A stretch of 64,000 bases of DNA from VYFG01 sp965248685 (GTDB lineage: Bacteria > Pseudomonadota > Gammaproteobacteria > Arenicellales > Poriferihabitantaceae). The notes beneath the pieces were generated by a model that made no database searches, was not told the DNA's origin, and worked only from the letters and a program-made list of their open reading frames with translations. The position numbers and the translations under genes are program-made. The stretch is from positions 944,376 through 1,008,375 of the forward strand of contig CBDFKC010000002.1 of NCBI GenBank assembly GCA_965248685.1, read 5' to 3'. This document shows positions 1-8,194 of this stretch, piece after piece (the stretch's first letter is position 1; the number at the start of each line of letters is the position of its first letter).

Positions 1-444
1 CACTACACCGCCCCAGTATCGGGGATCCTGGCAATTCATGAAGCGCTAAGATTAATTTGTAAAGAGACCCTGCCCGCCAGATTCCTCCGCCACTTGCGTT
101 GCTCGAAAGCGCTGCAGTCAGGTATTGAGGCCATGGGTTTATCGTTGTTTACCAACCCTGATGCGCGACTTAACTCGGTGGTTGGAATCAACCTTCCAAA
201 TGGTATCGAGTCGAAACAGCTGCTGATGTTTATGTCAAAAACATATCGGGTCGAAATTTCAGGGTCATTCGGATTGACCATTGTCAGGATTGGTCAAATG
301 GGAGAGCAAAGTCGCGCCCACAATATTTTCAGAACCCTTCACGCACTCGGTGCAAGCATGGTTGCACTGGGCGTAAAGGTTGATATACCAGCCGGAATGT
401 CCGCGCTTGAAAGCACTCTGGGGGAGTATATTTTCAAAAAGTGA
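1..444 (+). CDS. Class V aminotransferase, C-terminal part (5' end outside window)
   Basis: The frame is open from base 1 (HYTAPVSGILAIHEALRLI...) and ends at a TGA at 442-444. About 147 residues of the C-terminal domain of a PLP-dependent class V aminotransferase are present. The pattern resembles alanine-glyoxylate, serine-glyoxylate or pyridoxamine-pyruvate aminotransferases, with the typical SVVGINLPNG and ISGSFG...RIGQMG segments. The PLP lysine lies upstream of the window. ATGs inside the frame, such as the one at 133, are internal. The amino donor cannot be told from this fragment. Confidence 0.8.
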   Translation, partial: HYTAPVSGILAIHEALRLICKETLPARFLRHLRCSKALQSGIEAMGLSLFTNPDARLNSVVGINLPNGIESKQLLMFMSKTYRVEISGSFGLTIVRIGQMGEQSRAHNIFRTLHALGASMVALGVKVDIPAGMSALESTLGEYIFKK

Positions 445-460
445 TGGGGCTCAAAGCATT

Positions 461-487
461 TGACGCCGTATCATAATTATGGCGTCA
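461..487 (+). terminator. Weak stem-loop after the aminotransferase
   Basis: TGACGCC (461-467) pairs with GGCGTCA (481-487), and GTA/TAT extends the stem inward. It lies 17 bp after the stop codon. No T-tract follows, so it may be a processing or stabilising hairpin rather than an intrinsic terminator. Confidence 0.35.
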
Positions 488-575
488 GGCTCCGCAACAC
501 ATGATCAATTGTCGCGCTCTCCTGGTATAAATGTTCTGGATGGTATTCAGTCACTATTACTCCCTTCATCTCATG

Positions 576-1403
576 TCACTCGAGAAATTCTGATAGTGGC
601 CTTTCTAACTCCGCTCGGACGGCAATGATTGGATCACGACCACCGTCGACGAAGCCCAGGAGATAAGCTCCGCGGGTATAACCCATTAGTCGCAATAAAT
701 CTTCCGGGAGATCATTCAGGGTTTCCCTGGGTATACATAAGTACTGATTCTCCTCCTGCCTGAGCCACCCCAGGGTATAGTGAATAATCATCCCGTCACG
801 ATTGGTGTTAGTCAAATTAGGCCCCGCACCGTGGAACAATAAGCCGGTATAGATTAGAACTGAACCGGCCTTCATCTCTGCCGGTTCGGACTCTTCAAGA
901 GCAAAACTTTGGCGGTCTGTCAACTTATGGGAACCTGGGACAACACGAGTGGCGCCATTTTCTTCAGTGAAATCGGTTAATGCCCACATTGTCGCCAGGG
1001 TTGTTACAAAGCCCTCGGGAAAGGTGAACTCACCAAAGTCCTGATCAATATGAATCTCCTGGGCAGCTGATCCGGGACCCAACGAAATCACTTCAGTGAG
1101 ATGCAACTGAAATGTCTTGGCGTGGGATAATACTTTAGCGGTAACGTCGAGTATAAGGGGATTCATAATGATCTCCCGAGCCTTTGGCGAACGGGCAACA
1201 AGCATTCCAGCCCGCCGAGTCTCAAATCCACTGAATTCTTCCTCGCCCTTTGGCGCTGCCTCAATATAAGGGGCCATCTCCTGTACGATCTGATCGATAT
1301 CTGCTTTATTAGCCGCAGCATCAATAACGACACATCCATCCTGCTCGAGAATTTCGCAAATTCTTTCGCAAGTTGTATCTTGGGTTAGGTGCTGTATCGG
1401 CAT
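576..1403 (-). CDS. Phytanoyl-CoA dioxygenase (PhyH) family Fe(II)/2-oxoglutarate oxygenase
   Basis: A 275-residue protein of the usual length for this family. It carries the non-haem iron triad: H118-x-D120 in EIHIDQDF and distal H191 in LLFHGAGPN, followed by R202, the likely 2-oxoglutarate-binding arginine. Members hydroxylate varied small molecules in the cytoplasm. The substrate cannot be told from sequence. It stands alone between the aminotransferase (opposite strand) and a VOC gene. The ATG at 1401-1403 is chosen; the upstream bases give only a weak ribosome binding site. Confidence 0.85.
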   Translation of the reverse strand: MPIQHLTQDTTCERICEILEQDGCVVIDAAANKADIDQIVQEMAPYIEAAPKGEEEFSGFETRRAGMLVARSPKAREIIMNPLILDVTAKVLSHAKTFQLHLTEVISLGPGSAAQEIHIDQDFGEFTFPEGFVTTLATMWALTDFTEENGATRVVPGSHKLTDRQSFALEESEPAEMKAGSVLIYTGLLFHGAGPNLTNTNRDGMIIHYTLGWLRQEENQYLCIPRETLNDLPEDLLRLMGYTRGAYLLGFVDGGRDPIIAVRAELERPLSEFLE

Positions 1404-1608
1404 GGCTGTTTTCTTTGGTTCGCCTGTGGTTCAGCGTTCTATTAGCTGAAAATCTAACAGAATTTACAGAGTGTTAGGATTCTTGCGAGACCGAGAACCA
1501 ATGTCAACGGTGCGGAGAAGAATATTTCATCGCAGGAAGTGCGTAATTGCCCCAGGCAAAAAAATTGGTAACCCAGGCATCGCTCAACTATCCACCGACA
1601 GCAAACTC

Positions 1609-1636
1609 TTGACTTAAACTTAACTTTAAGTATTAC
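1609..1636 (+). promoter_or_regulatory. Candidate sigma70 promoter with a palindrome between -35 and -10
   Basis: TTGACT (1609-1614) and TATTAC (1631-1636) are 16 bp apart. The inverted repeat CTTAAA-N6-TTTAAG (1613-1630) fills the spacer. A repressor bound there would block RNA polymerase. The promoter would serve the VOC gene starting about 40 bp downstream. Confidence 0.45.
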
Positions 1637-1675
1637 ATTTCACAGCGTACTTCCCTCCAGGACAAATTGAGAAAA

Positions 1676-2050
1676 ATGAAATTCACCAGAACAGGCTTAA
1701 TACTGTGTACCGAAAATTATTCTGACTGTGTTAATTTCTACCAAAATCAGATTGGGTTGAGAATCCTGCAGTCCTACGACAATGACCATTCAAAACTCAC
1801 TGCCTTCGATATGGGTGGTGGTAATTATCTAATGATTGAAACTGGCGGAAAGGCGACACCTGCCGGAAGGACAATTAACGATAATCCAGTTTGGATCAGG
1901 TTTAATGTGGAAGATATCGATGCCGCCGTGGCGGATTTAAAAAGTAAAGAAGTAATCGCAAATATAAGAAGGGAAACGTGGGGTATTGTTGCTGATTTTT
2001 GCGATCCCGATGGAAATATTTGCTCATTAAGAGAAGAATCAACTTTCTAG
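1676..2050 (+). CDS. VOC superfamily (glyoxalase/bleomycin-resistance/dioxygenase fold) protein
   Basis: About 124 residues beginning MKFTRTGLILCTENYSDCV. The two beta-alpha-beta-beta-beta modules of the VOC fold are recognisable: an N-terminal CTENYSDCVNFYQN segment and a C-terminal VADFCDPDGNICSLRE metal-side strand. The in-frame TTG at 1667 was passed over because ATG 1676 matches usual VOC starts. The putative promoter and palindrome lie just upstream. Members are metal-dependent lyases, dioxygenases or binding proteins; no specific function can be assigned. Confidence 0.75.
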   Translation: MKFTRTGLILCTENYSDCVNFYQNQIGLRILQSYDNDHSKLTAFDMGGGNYLMIETGGKATPAGRTINDNPVWIRFNVEDIDAAVADLKSKEVIANIRRETWGIVADFCDPDGNICSLREESTF

Positions 2051-2290
2051 TTAATTTATTTAGCAATAAATCTTCGATCCACTTTTCCGAAGATCTTTAC
2101 ATTTTGATCGGTCACAAACATACCCACTACGGCCGTTTGTACTGACTTCCTATCTGTCATTCCCGCGCAGGCGCATAACTGTCCGGAATAAATATTCTGC
2201 GTCTTCTTCAGGTCAAGATCGCCAATGATTACAGCGGTTTTGAGGCATTTTAGACATGTTTTCAAAAACAAGGAAAATCGAAAAAAGTAG

Positions 2291-2354
2291 GTTGCAGTGC
2301 CCAGGTTTTATCGCTAAAACCTAGTTAACATTCATCACAATGAGGCACTGCAAC
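2291..2354 (+). promoter_or_regulatory. Fold-back hairpin abutting the transposase start codon
   Basis: GTTGCAGTGCC (2291-2301) is complementary to GGCACTGCAAC (2344-2354), which ends exactly at the ATG at 2355. An inner perfect 8-bp stem (AGGTTTTA 2303-2310 with TAAAACCT 2315-2322) sits in the loop. Transcripts entering from outside would fold over the start region. This recalls the protection of IS10-type transposase genes from external transcription. Confidence 0.5.
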
Positions 2355-3524
2355 ATGCATAGTAAAACACGATTCAACGAATTATTAAACCTGATTCCAC
2401 GTCATAGTTTTACACAGTTAGTGGCTAAATTCGGTACCGATAAACACGCCAAAGGATTCAACAGCTGGTCTCATCTTGTGGCCCTGCTATTTGGCCAACT
2501 GGCCAACGTGACCAGTCTGCGAGAGCTGACGACCGCCTACAATGTGCACAGTGAATGCCACTACCATTTAGGGACGAACTCGGTCAAACGATCCACCCTG
2601 TCGGATGCCAATAGTCATCGAGATGCGGGGCTATTTGAAGGGTTATGTAAGGTACTGATGTCGAGAGTGCATCGCCAAGCGAGGAAGGAGGCGAAAGAGC
2701 TGTTATACCTGTTGGATTCCTCGCCGATTGTGTTGAATGGACGTGGCCATGAGTGGGCGCTATCACAGCAAAGCAGCCGGGTTACCGGACTGAAATTGCA
2801 TTTATTATTTGCCCGTGATGCGGGGGTCCCTTGCCAGATAAAAGTGGGCCCGGCAAACGAAAATGATATTACCTATGCGCAGACAATGGCCCTTGAAAGT
2901 GAGGCTATGTATGTGTTTGACAAGGGTTATTGTGATTACAACTGGTGGTACAAGATAGATCAATGTGACAGTTACTTTGTGACCCGATTCAAGTCGAATG
3001 CGGGTATATCGGTATTGTCAGAACGATCCATCGAAGGGTGTGGGGCTCATATATTGTCTGACCAGGTTGTGACGTTTAAGAACCGCCGACCAGGAGGAAA
3101 GCGTGTGAATGATTACCACGGAACCCCTTTGAGGAAAGTGGTGGTGCATCGCGAAGACAAGGAGACGCCATTAGTCATTGCGAGCAATGACATGAGCCGG
3201 TCAGCTGAAGAGATAGCGGCGTTATACAAACAACGCTGGGATATAGAATTATTGTTCAAATGGCTAAAGCAGCGATTGAAGATTAAGCGGTTTCTAGGAG
3301 AAAGTGAGAATGCAGTAAAGATACAAATTTATGTGGGCCTGATCAGTTATTTGTTAGTTCATCGGTACCAGAAAATGAGTGGCAGCACACACGCATTTTA
3401 TCTTTGGTTAACCGAATTGAAGGCGACATTGTTTGATCGAGATAGGACGACGAATAATGATCGAAAACGACGAGATTTACTTTACAGTGAGGCACTTGGG
3501 CGCCAAGTCGGAATTCCATTGTGA
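2355..3524 (+). CDS. IS4-family transposase
   Basis: About 389 residues starting MHSKTRFNELLNLIPRHSF, with an N-terminal DUF4372-like region and a DDE domain. Catalytic residues are visible in LLDSSPIV (first D), VFDKGYCDY (second D) and the Y-R-E-K motif YKQRWDIELLFKWLKQ. The frame is intact, so the enzyme may be active. ATG 2355 is preferred over ATG 2340 because the latter lies inside the hairpin and family members start near MH-KTRF. It shares the same architecture with the transposase at 4088-5239 but is clearly diverged from it. Confidence 0.9.
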   Translation: MHSKTRFNELLNLIPRHSFTQLVAKFGTDKHAKGFNSWSHLVALLFGQLANVTSLRELTTAYNVHSECHYHLGTNSVKRSTLSDANSHRDAGLFEGLCKVLMSRVHRQARKEAKELLYLLDSSPIVLNGRGHEWALSQQSSRVTGLKLHLLFARDAGVPCQIKVGPANENDITYAQTMALESEAMYVFDKGYCDYNWWYKIDQCDSYFVTRFKSNAGISVLSERSIEGCGAHILSDQVVTFKNRRPGGKRVNDYHGTPLRKVVVHREDKETPLVIASNDMSRSAEEIAALYKQRWDIELLFKWLKQRLKIKRFLGESENAVKIQIYVGLISYLLVHRYQKMSGSTHAFYLWLTELKATLFDRDRTTNNDRKRRDLLYSEALGRQVGIPL

Positions 3525-3579
3525 AACGTTCCGGACAGTTATGCGCCTACGCGGGAATGACGGAGTAAATTTAGCGTTT

Positions 3580-4026
3580 CTAATTTGACGAAATGTCTCT
3601 AATGGGCATCTTGGACATTGGAGCCTCTGCAGTTGATCCCCCAGGGTAGCGAGGTAAATGGTCCGCGGTGTCGGACCAGCACAATTGCTCCTTGGCAAAT
3701 ACATGGTGAGTCGGGGTAAACGCTTCGGGGTCATCCAATGCGGCAAGATAAACGTGGATCTCTCCTGGCAGAGCTTCGCTCTCGTAGGCTACCGGTGCTC
3801 CGCAATTACCGCAAAACGAACGGCGTACCCCAGGAGTTGAACTGTAGGATTTTGGCGCTGCAGCAGTGAAAGTTAATTTCTCGCGCAGCATGCCGACAAA
3901 AGTCGTGAACGGCGCCGAACAATTTCTGCGGCAACTTTCGCAATGGCAATGTCCGACGAAAATAGGTGTACCAGAAAAACTGTAGGTAATACTGCCGCAA
4001 AGGCAGCGTCCGGTGTATTCGGTCAT
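3580..4026 (-). CDS. GFA family (CENP-V/glutathione-dependent formaldehyde-activating type) zinc protein
   Basis: A 148-residue Zn-binding beta-tent protein. The family cysteines are clear: GRCLCGSITY near the start, HCHCESCRR (Cx2C), and FCGNCGAPVAY in the middle. Length and order match GFA proteins, whose real substrates are mostly unknown; formaldehyde activation is not established for most members. It sits between two IS4 elements, convergent with the first transposase. The IS4 copy at 4071 begins only 45 bp upstream of its start codon and may have separated it from its promoter. Confidence 0.85.
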   Translation of the reverse strand: MTEYTGRCLCGSITYSFSGTPIFVGHCHCESCRRNCSAPFTTFVGMLREKLTFTAAAPKSYSSTPGVRRSFCGNCGAPVAYESEALPGEIHVYLAALDDPEAFTPTHHVFAKEQLCWSDTADHLPRYPGGSTAEAPMSKMPIRDISSN

Positions 4027-4070
4027 TCGCCAATCCAGTAACTATTAAGTTTAATAAGTATAAATCACAT

Positions 4071-5337
4071 CAGTGCTGTCCCACAGTTTACAGTAAACTT
4101 GTTTGGGCCTGGTTATAGAATCCAGGTGGCTTGACATTTACTTCCTGAATCAGTGGTATTAACTCCCGCCGTTCGAAGATATTCAGCTGAAGAATCTTTA
4201 GTATTTGTCCGATACTACGATGCATGCAGCTCGTAAACCTCAGGTAGCTCAGTATCAGATATGCACAAAGAGCAATCCAGATTTGTGTCATAACCGCATT
4301 CTTTGATGTGCCAATAAACGTCTTAATCTTCAGGTTTTGCTTTATCCATTTGAAGAACATCTCTATCTGCCAACGCGCTTTATAGATGTCTGCAATTGTC
4401 TTGGCCGCTAGTTTGAAGTTGTTCGTGAGGAATACGTAGTGTTTGCCGGTTTCGAGATCGCGGTATCCAATTCGGCGCAATAAAATAGGACATTGATCTG
4501 CTTTCGATCCGGTTATTTCAATTGTCTGATCTGACGTCAATCCGGTTGTTGTTCGCACATGCCGCCGAACAGTTACCCGATAACTCGCGTTCCTCTTTTG
4601 GCGGGTGACAAACCAGATACCCTTGTTATGTAAGGCATTGTATAGACTGTAGTCAGTATAGCCACGGTCAAAAACGATAATGCTCTCTTTTGGCAGGGTT
4701 AATTGCTTTGCCATATTCACTTCATGCACTTTACCGTCAGTCACAGAAACAAACGTAGGCAGGTATCCATCATGATCGATCACTGCGTACAATTTAATCG
4801 CGCCTTTCGTTGCGCGGAACTTAGCCCACGGAAACACGGATAAACAGAGATCGATCGTGGATGCATCCATTGAGAGCAGTCGATTCTTAAAACGAAACCC
4901 ATGTCGCGGTGCCCGCGACTGACAACGGTGTAGTAATCGATTGAACAATGCTTCGTAAAGCGAACTTGGTTGGTTTTCGTTGACACGCGCTAAAGTGGAC
5001 CGGCTCACCTTTTGCACTCCAAGGTGATAGAGTTTGGATTGTTGGGCAGCCATATTGCTTTCAATATCACGCAAACTGGTTCTCCCAGTCAGCTGCGCCA
5101 GCATGAGTGAAGTAAACTGTGCCCAACGGCTCATCTTCCGCAACTTTTGACCTTGATGGTGCTGTTTGGACAAAGATTCAAACTCATGTCTACAGACTAG
5201 TTTGAGAAATTGTGATAACACGGTATTATTGTGAGACAAGGCCTATTCCTCCTGTGATAAAGCTGTTTTTAGACAACTCAATTTTATCAAAACACAGGGT
5301 TATAGGCCTTCTTTCATTTATTTATGGGACAGCACTG
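4071..5337 (-). mobile_element. Complete IS4-family insertion sequence with 9-bp target-site duplication
   Basis: Perfect 13-bp terminal inverted repeats CAGTGCTGTCCCA (4071-4083) and its complement (5325-5337) enclose one transposase gene. The 9-bp sequence AAATCACAT is duplicated directly outside both ends (4062-4070 and 5338-5346), so the borders are exact and the insertion is fairly recent. The element is 1,267 bp. Confidence 0.95.
4088..5239 (-). CDS. IS4-family transposase
   Basis: A 383-residue DDE transposase with an N-terminal DUF4372-like segment. Visible catalytic motifs are LLSMDASTIDL (first D), IVFDRGYTDY (second D) and YKARWQIEMFFKWIKQNL (Y-R-E-K). The gene is intact and fills the element at 4071-5337. 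Confidence 0.93.
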   Translation of the reverse strand: MSHNNTVLSQFLKLVCRHEFESLSKQHHQGQKLRKMSRWAQFTSLMLAQLTGRTSLRDIESNMAAQQSKLYHLGVQKVSRSTLARVNENQPSSLYEALFNRLLHRCQSRAPRHGFRFKNRLLSMDASTIDLCLSVFPWAKFRATKGAIKLYAVIDHDGYLPTFVSVTDGKVHEVNMAKQLTLPKESIIVFDRGYTDYSLYNALHNKGIWFVTRQKRNASYRVTVRRHVRTTTGLTSDQTIEITGSKADQCPILLRRIGYRDLETGKHYVFLTNNFKLAAKTIADIYKARWQIEMFFKWIKQNLKIKTFIGTSKNAVMTQIWIALCAYLILSYLRFTSCMHRSIGQILKILQLNIFERRELIPLIQEVNVKPPGFYNQAQTSLL

Positions 5338-5346
5338 AAATCACAT

Positions 5347-6112
5347 ACTAGAGTGATTAAAACACATTAATTGATTCCGATTTCTGATTACGTATCAATT
5401 TGATTTGACGCTATTTTTCTGTTTCTGTATTGATGGGTGTCCTAGATTCTCTCTGCCCCCATTTAATTCTATACATAAATTGCACGAACGCCGCCATAAT
5501 TGGGAGAATACATCATTAACCAGTTGCAAATAATCTGGATACCCAGGTCGCATTAAGCAGGAAGCTGGTCACAACTAAAATGAGAATTTTGGACACCCAA
5601 AATTTGTACACAATTTGTAAGTACGTAAAATATTGACTTTACGTGATAATGCGAAATTGGAATTGATGGGTGTCCTCGATTTCCCTCGATTTCCGCGATT
5701 TCCGCGATTTCCGCCCCCTAGATTTCCGCCTAGATTTATCTATCTGTTCGATAAATCAATGCTTAACCATGGTCTGTCCCCATTTTAAATGAGCTATTCA
5801 CCTTACTTTTTGTATTTGTGATTTATTAACGGCGATTTCGTGCGGCGTGTCACTGAATGGTCAACTGATGTAGAACACAATTCATTTGGATTTACCCAAA
5901 TTACTTTAAAGGCTATATGTAGTTCCAGATGGTTAATATAATTTTTCAATCAGGCGTCACATCTATCCTTTGCTTGAAGAGGAAACCAGGATGTTGCAAG
6001 TAAGTCTGTAAAGACATCGACACGGTAAATCAAAGATTTTAATGTCGGGAATCTCAATCCCCGCGGTGGGAAACCTGACAATTTTAATCCGCGGGATATG
6101 GAGAAATGGAAA
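5347..6112. other. Gene-free, repeat-bearing spacer
   Basis: No convincing gene is present. The stretch holds two copies of GATGGGTGTCCT (5432-5443 and 5665-5676), an inverted relative (GGACACCC, 5591-5598) and GGTCTGTCCCCATTT (5771-5785). Such motifs recur beside RAYT/REP-type transposase remnants in related genomes. A short 9-bp tandem repeat follows the second copy. The last 30 bp hold the ribosome binding site of the next gene. Confidence 0.5.
5677..5730 (+). repeat. Short tandem repeat, unit about 9 bp (GATTTCCGC)
   Basis: CGATTTCCCT, then three CGATTTCCG units, then GATTTCCGC again after a CCCCTA interruption. The unit repeats four to five times with small variations, immediately after the second GATGGGTGTCCT motif. 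Confidence 0.7.
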
Positions 6113-6529
6113 ATGTTAAATTCAAAATTTGTAGTCAGTACAATTGCTCTCGTTGCCGGTATGGCGCTATATGTAAATGGAATAAATGCTCAAAGTGTCT
6201 ATGAATCCAAGCATTCTACGGTCAAAAAAGTTGTAGTTACAGTGGATGTTGAAACCGATGATGGTCGTCAACTCAAATTGCAGTCCAAGCCAAGCACAGA
6301 CATAAAGGCTGTTCTTGGGTCAGCGCGTGCATTGATTATCGATAGCTTCACCATCGGATCTGATATGCCTGAACCCGTTGCCGCAATTTTTCATTGCGGC
6401 GGCGACATAGAACAAAGTGATGGGACGTGTAATGACGTAATTGCGAAATGCGCCACAATTGGACTTGAGTTTGGATGCAACCCCGGAGGAGAGGGACCAG
6501 AAGGTACCTGCACTAATGGTGGCTGTTAG
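6113..6529 (+). CDS. Small secreted cysteine-rich protein, unknown function
   Basis: 138 residues starting MLNSKFVVSTIALVAGMALY, a typical Sec signal peptide with likely cleavage after NGINAQ. The mature part has a KKVVVTVDVETDDG strand-like segment and a C-terminal third with about six Cys (FHCGGD, DGTCNDV, AKCAT, FGCNPGG, GTCTNGGC), suggesting disulfides outside the cytoplasm. ATG 6113 is chosen over ATG 6098 because GGAG at 6100-6103 is its ribosome binding site. I recognise no family. It is followed by a strong hairpin terminator, so it is monocistronic. Confidence 0.7.
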   Translation: MLNSKFVVSTIALVAGMALYVNGINAQSVYESKHSTVKKVVVTVDVETDDGRQLKLQSKPSTDIKAVLGSARALIIDSFTIGSDMPEPVAAIFHCGGDIEQSDGTCNDVIAKCATIGLEFGCNPGGEGPEGTCTNGGC

Positions 6530-6573
6530 GAACCTAAACAATAGGTCAGGATGATTTCTGACTGTTACGCATC

Positions 6574-6631
6574 CGCCGGCGATATAAATTAACCAAACTA
6601 AAGCGCGTAAATTTTATATCGCCGGCGTTTT
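6574..6631 (+). terminator. Rho-independent-like terminator
   Basis: A perfect 15-bp stem (CGCCGGCGATATAAA, 6574-6588, with its complement at 6613-6627) encloses a 24-base loop and is followed by TTTTG. It ends the secreted-protein transcript and could also serve the convergent nucleotidyltransferase gene. Confidence 0.7.
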
Positions 6632-6650
6632 GATCGAACACTGTTTTATT

Positions 6651-7193
6651 TCAATTAGTGTCGACAAGTGAAATTAATCGATCAATCCTTTCATCATTTT
6701 CTCCTAAATACTTCGTTAATACCACTGCTACAAATTCGACATCCAGGGTGTTTACCCGATGCATTTCTTCCAGATCGGCCCAGTCTTTGGTTCGGTTGAA
6801 AAATGCTTTAAACACCGCCAAGTCTCTGCAGCACAGAAACGGCAGCTCTTTTCCGGAAAAAGTTTCCCACTTAATTCGGCTACCCACTTCATCATGATAC
6901 GGCGTACTGTTGAGGAAAATGTCCAGTGGTGTGGAATCCCACCACAGACGAATTTGGGTTTCTCGTACCAATTCCCGATGATCTTTCCTGGAATGCTTGA
7001 CTTCCCTGGGCAGCGCCAAAAATACCTGCTCCGCTTGTTCCACAGAAACAAATATATTGACGTCGATATCGATTGTTCCCCTGGCGTTATGGGTACACCA
7101 GGCCAGTGCTAAGGCACCGCCAAACGCATGGGGTATCTGTTTTCTTTCTAAAGATTGATGACAGCGCAGGATTTTTTTTACTAGACTGGTCAT
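6651..7193 (-). CDS. Nucleotidyltransferase (AbiEii/MNT-like), probable toxin-antitoxin component
   Basis: A 180-residue protein with the polymerase-beta-type nucleotidyltransferase signature: FGGALALAW (GG motif) followed by RGTIDIDV (the D-x-D metal site). Proteins of this kind, encoded behind a small XRE gene, are usually the effector of two-gene stress or phage-defence modules that modify RNA or the partner protein. The start codon lies 9 bp after the stop of the XRE gene, so the two are co-transcribed. No frame damage is seen here, although the XRE partner is broken. Confidence 0.7.
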   Translation of the reverse strand: MTSLVKKILRCHQSLERKQIPHAFGGALALAWCTHNARGTIDIDVNIFVSVEQAEQVFLALPREVKHSRKDHRELVRETQIRLWWDSTPLDIFLNSTPYHDEVGSRIKWETFSGKELPFLCCRDLAVFKAFFNRTKDWADLEEMHRVNTLDVEFVAVVLTKYLGENDERIDRLISLVDTN

Positions 7194-7202
7194 TGCCAGG
7201 AC

Positions 7203-7531
7203 TCAGCCAGCATCAGTAAACCGGGGGAATTCCATTGTGCTGGCAGGGTTGCTCGGGAACTGTTCGGCCAAATTCAGAACTTCCATCAGTTCGTCTCCCC
7301 GGCTTATGCCATTGCATTGCTTGATCCTCGGCTGCAGCGAGACTTCCAGCGAAAAATTGCAGGCTTCGATAAGCCTTAAAAATGTTTCAACTGATGGCGT
7401 TTTTTCCCCCGTTTCATAGGCTCGCAATGTCGCGTGAGAAGTACCTCCACGGCGCGCTGCCTCCTTAATCCGAGGTTCGATCGACTCCGCGCAGAGGCTA
7501 ATAACTCGGCAAATCTATTCAAGTGGCTCAT
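7203..7531 (-). pseudogene. XRE-family antitoxin/regulator with an apparent one-base frameshift
   Basis: Read from ATG 7531 the first frame gives MSHLNRFAELLASARSRSNL, a typical XRE helix 1. The recognition part (RIKEAARRGGTSHATLRAYE, then TGEKTPSVETFLRLIEA) lies in the next frame, open to the stop at 7203. The joint falls near 7466-7478, where one missing base would restore a single HTH protein of about 110 residues. Possible explanations are real decay, a sequencing or assembly error, or programmed frameshifting. A TTG at 7427 could start only a fragment lacking half the HTH. The operator palindrome lies immediately upstream. Confidence 0.6.
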
Positions 7532-7538
7532 TATCATA

Positions 7539-7558
7539 TGGTATCCGAACGGATACCA
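7539..7558. promoter_or_regulatory. Perfect 20-bp palindrome, likely operator of the XRE/nucleotidyltransferase module
   Basis: TGGTATCCG-AA-CGGATACCA has 9-bp arms and a 2-bp centre. It is 8 bp upstream of the XRE start codon, where autoregulating antitoxins bind. Confidence 0.7.
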
Positions 7559-7790
7559 CTTAGCAATACTACTCTTGAGTGCTGCTCATCTGGCGACATA
7601 TACCTGTTCCACTGCCTGAAACTATGTAAACAGGATAGCAAAAACCCGGGACGGATCCCACTTCTTTGAAATTGATTACCGATAATCCATGGGAAATTTT
7701 CATTAGCATGGTTTTCACTCGTAACATATTCAATCATCACCGAAATGCTAAACTTCGCCACCGAATTAACAGCATTAAGGTAAATTAAAA

Positions 7791-8129
7791 TTGACGTTAA
7801 AACGTTATATAACTGAAATGGGCATGGGGGTTGATGTCCACGGCGGCGACTATACTAAAGCCGCGAAGCGCGCGGTTTCCGATGCAATCCGTCACTCAAG
7901 TCTCAATTTTTTCAAGCATATGAATAAGTCCCGTGACGATATGCTGATTACAGTAAAAATTGGTGCCCAGAATCCGACTGCCATAAACCTAGAATCGGTT
8001 GCCGCGGAGTTACCCTATGGAACGGTGACGGTGGAACCGGAACACGGAGGTCTCGATATACCCAGCGAAGACGGTGTTGATTTAATGGTGATCGCCAATG
8101 CTGTGATCCTGGTGAGCTTTGACGAGTAA
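7791..8129 (+). CDS. Lin0512 family protein (function unknown)
   Basis: 112 residues beginning at TTG 7791, with AAGG (7777-7780) as ribosome binding site. KRYITEMGMGVDVHGGDYTKAAKRAV and DAIRHSSL are the hallmark N-terminal pattern of the Lin0512 family. These are small cytoplasmic ring-forming proteins without a proven function, often encoded beside amino-acid or betaine catabolic genes. First gene of a same-strand run that continues with MOSC, transporter, aminotransferase and RraA genes. Confidence 0.75.
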   Translation: MTLKRYITEMGMGVDVHGGDYTKAAKRAVSDAIRHSSLNFFKHMNKSRDDMLITVKIGAQNPTAINLESVAAELPYGTVTVEPEHGGLDIPSEDGVDLMVIANAVILVSFDE

Positions 8130-8194
8130 CGGCATATCCTGGCAAACAATAGCCTCAAACAGTTTACGCAATACACCAGGTAGGAATCCAGATA

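Larger units (their letters stand above)
2156..3561 (+). mobile_element. IS4-family insertion sequence with 33-bp imperfect inverted repeats
   Basis: One complete DDE transposase gene is flanked by inverted repeats at 2156-2188 and 3529-3561 that differ at one position. The outer half of each arm (GTCATTCCCGCG...) looks like the dispersed REP-like palindromes common in proteobacterial genomes. The true IS ends may therefore be the inner ACTGTCCGGAA part, inserted in or grown out of such a repeat. I found no target-site duplication. Confidence 0.7.

Noticed and set aside
5347..6112. CRISPR-like array
   Set aside because: The repeats are 9-12 bp, irregular and without spacers of constant length.
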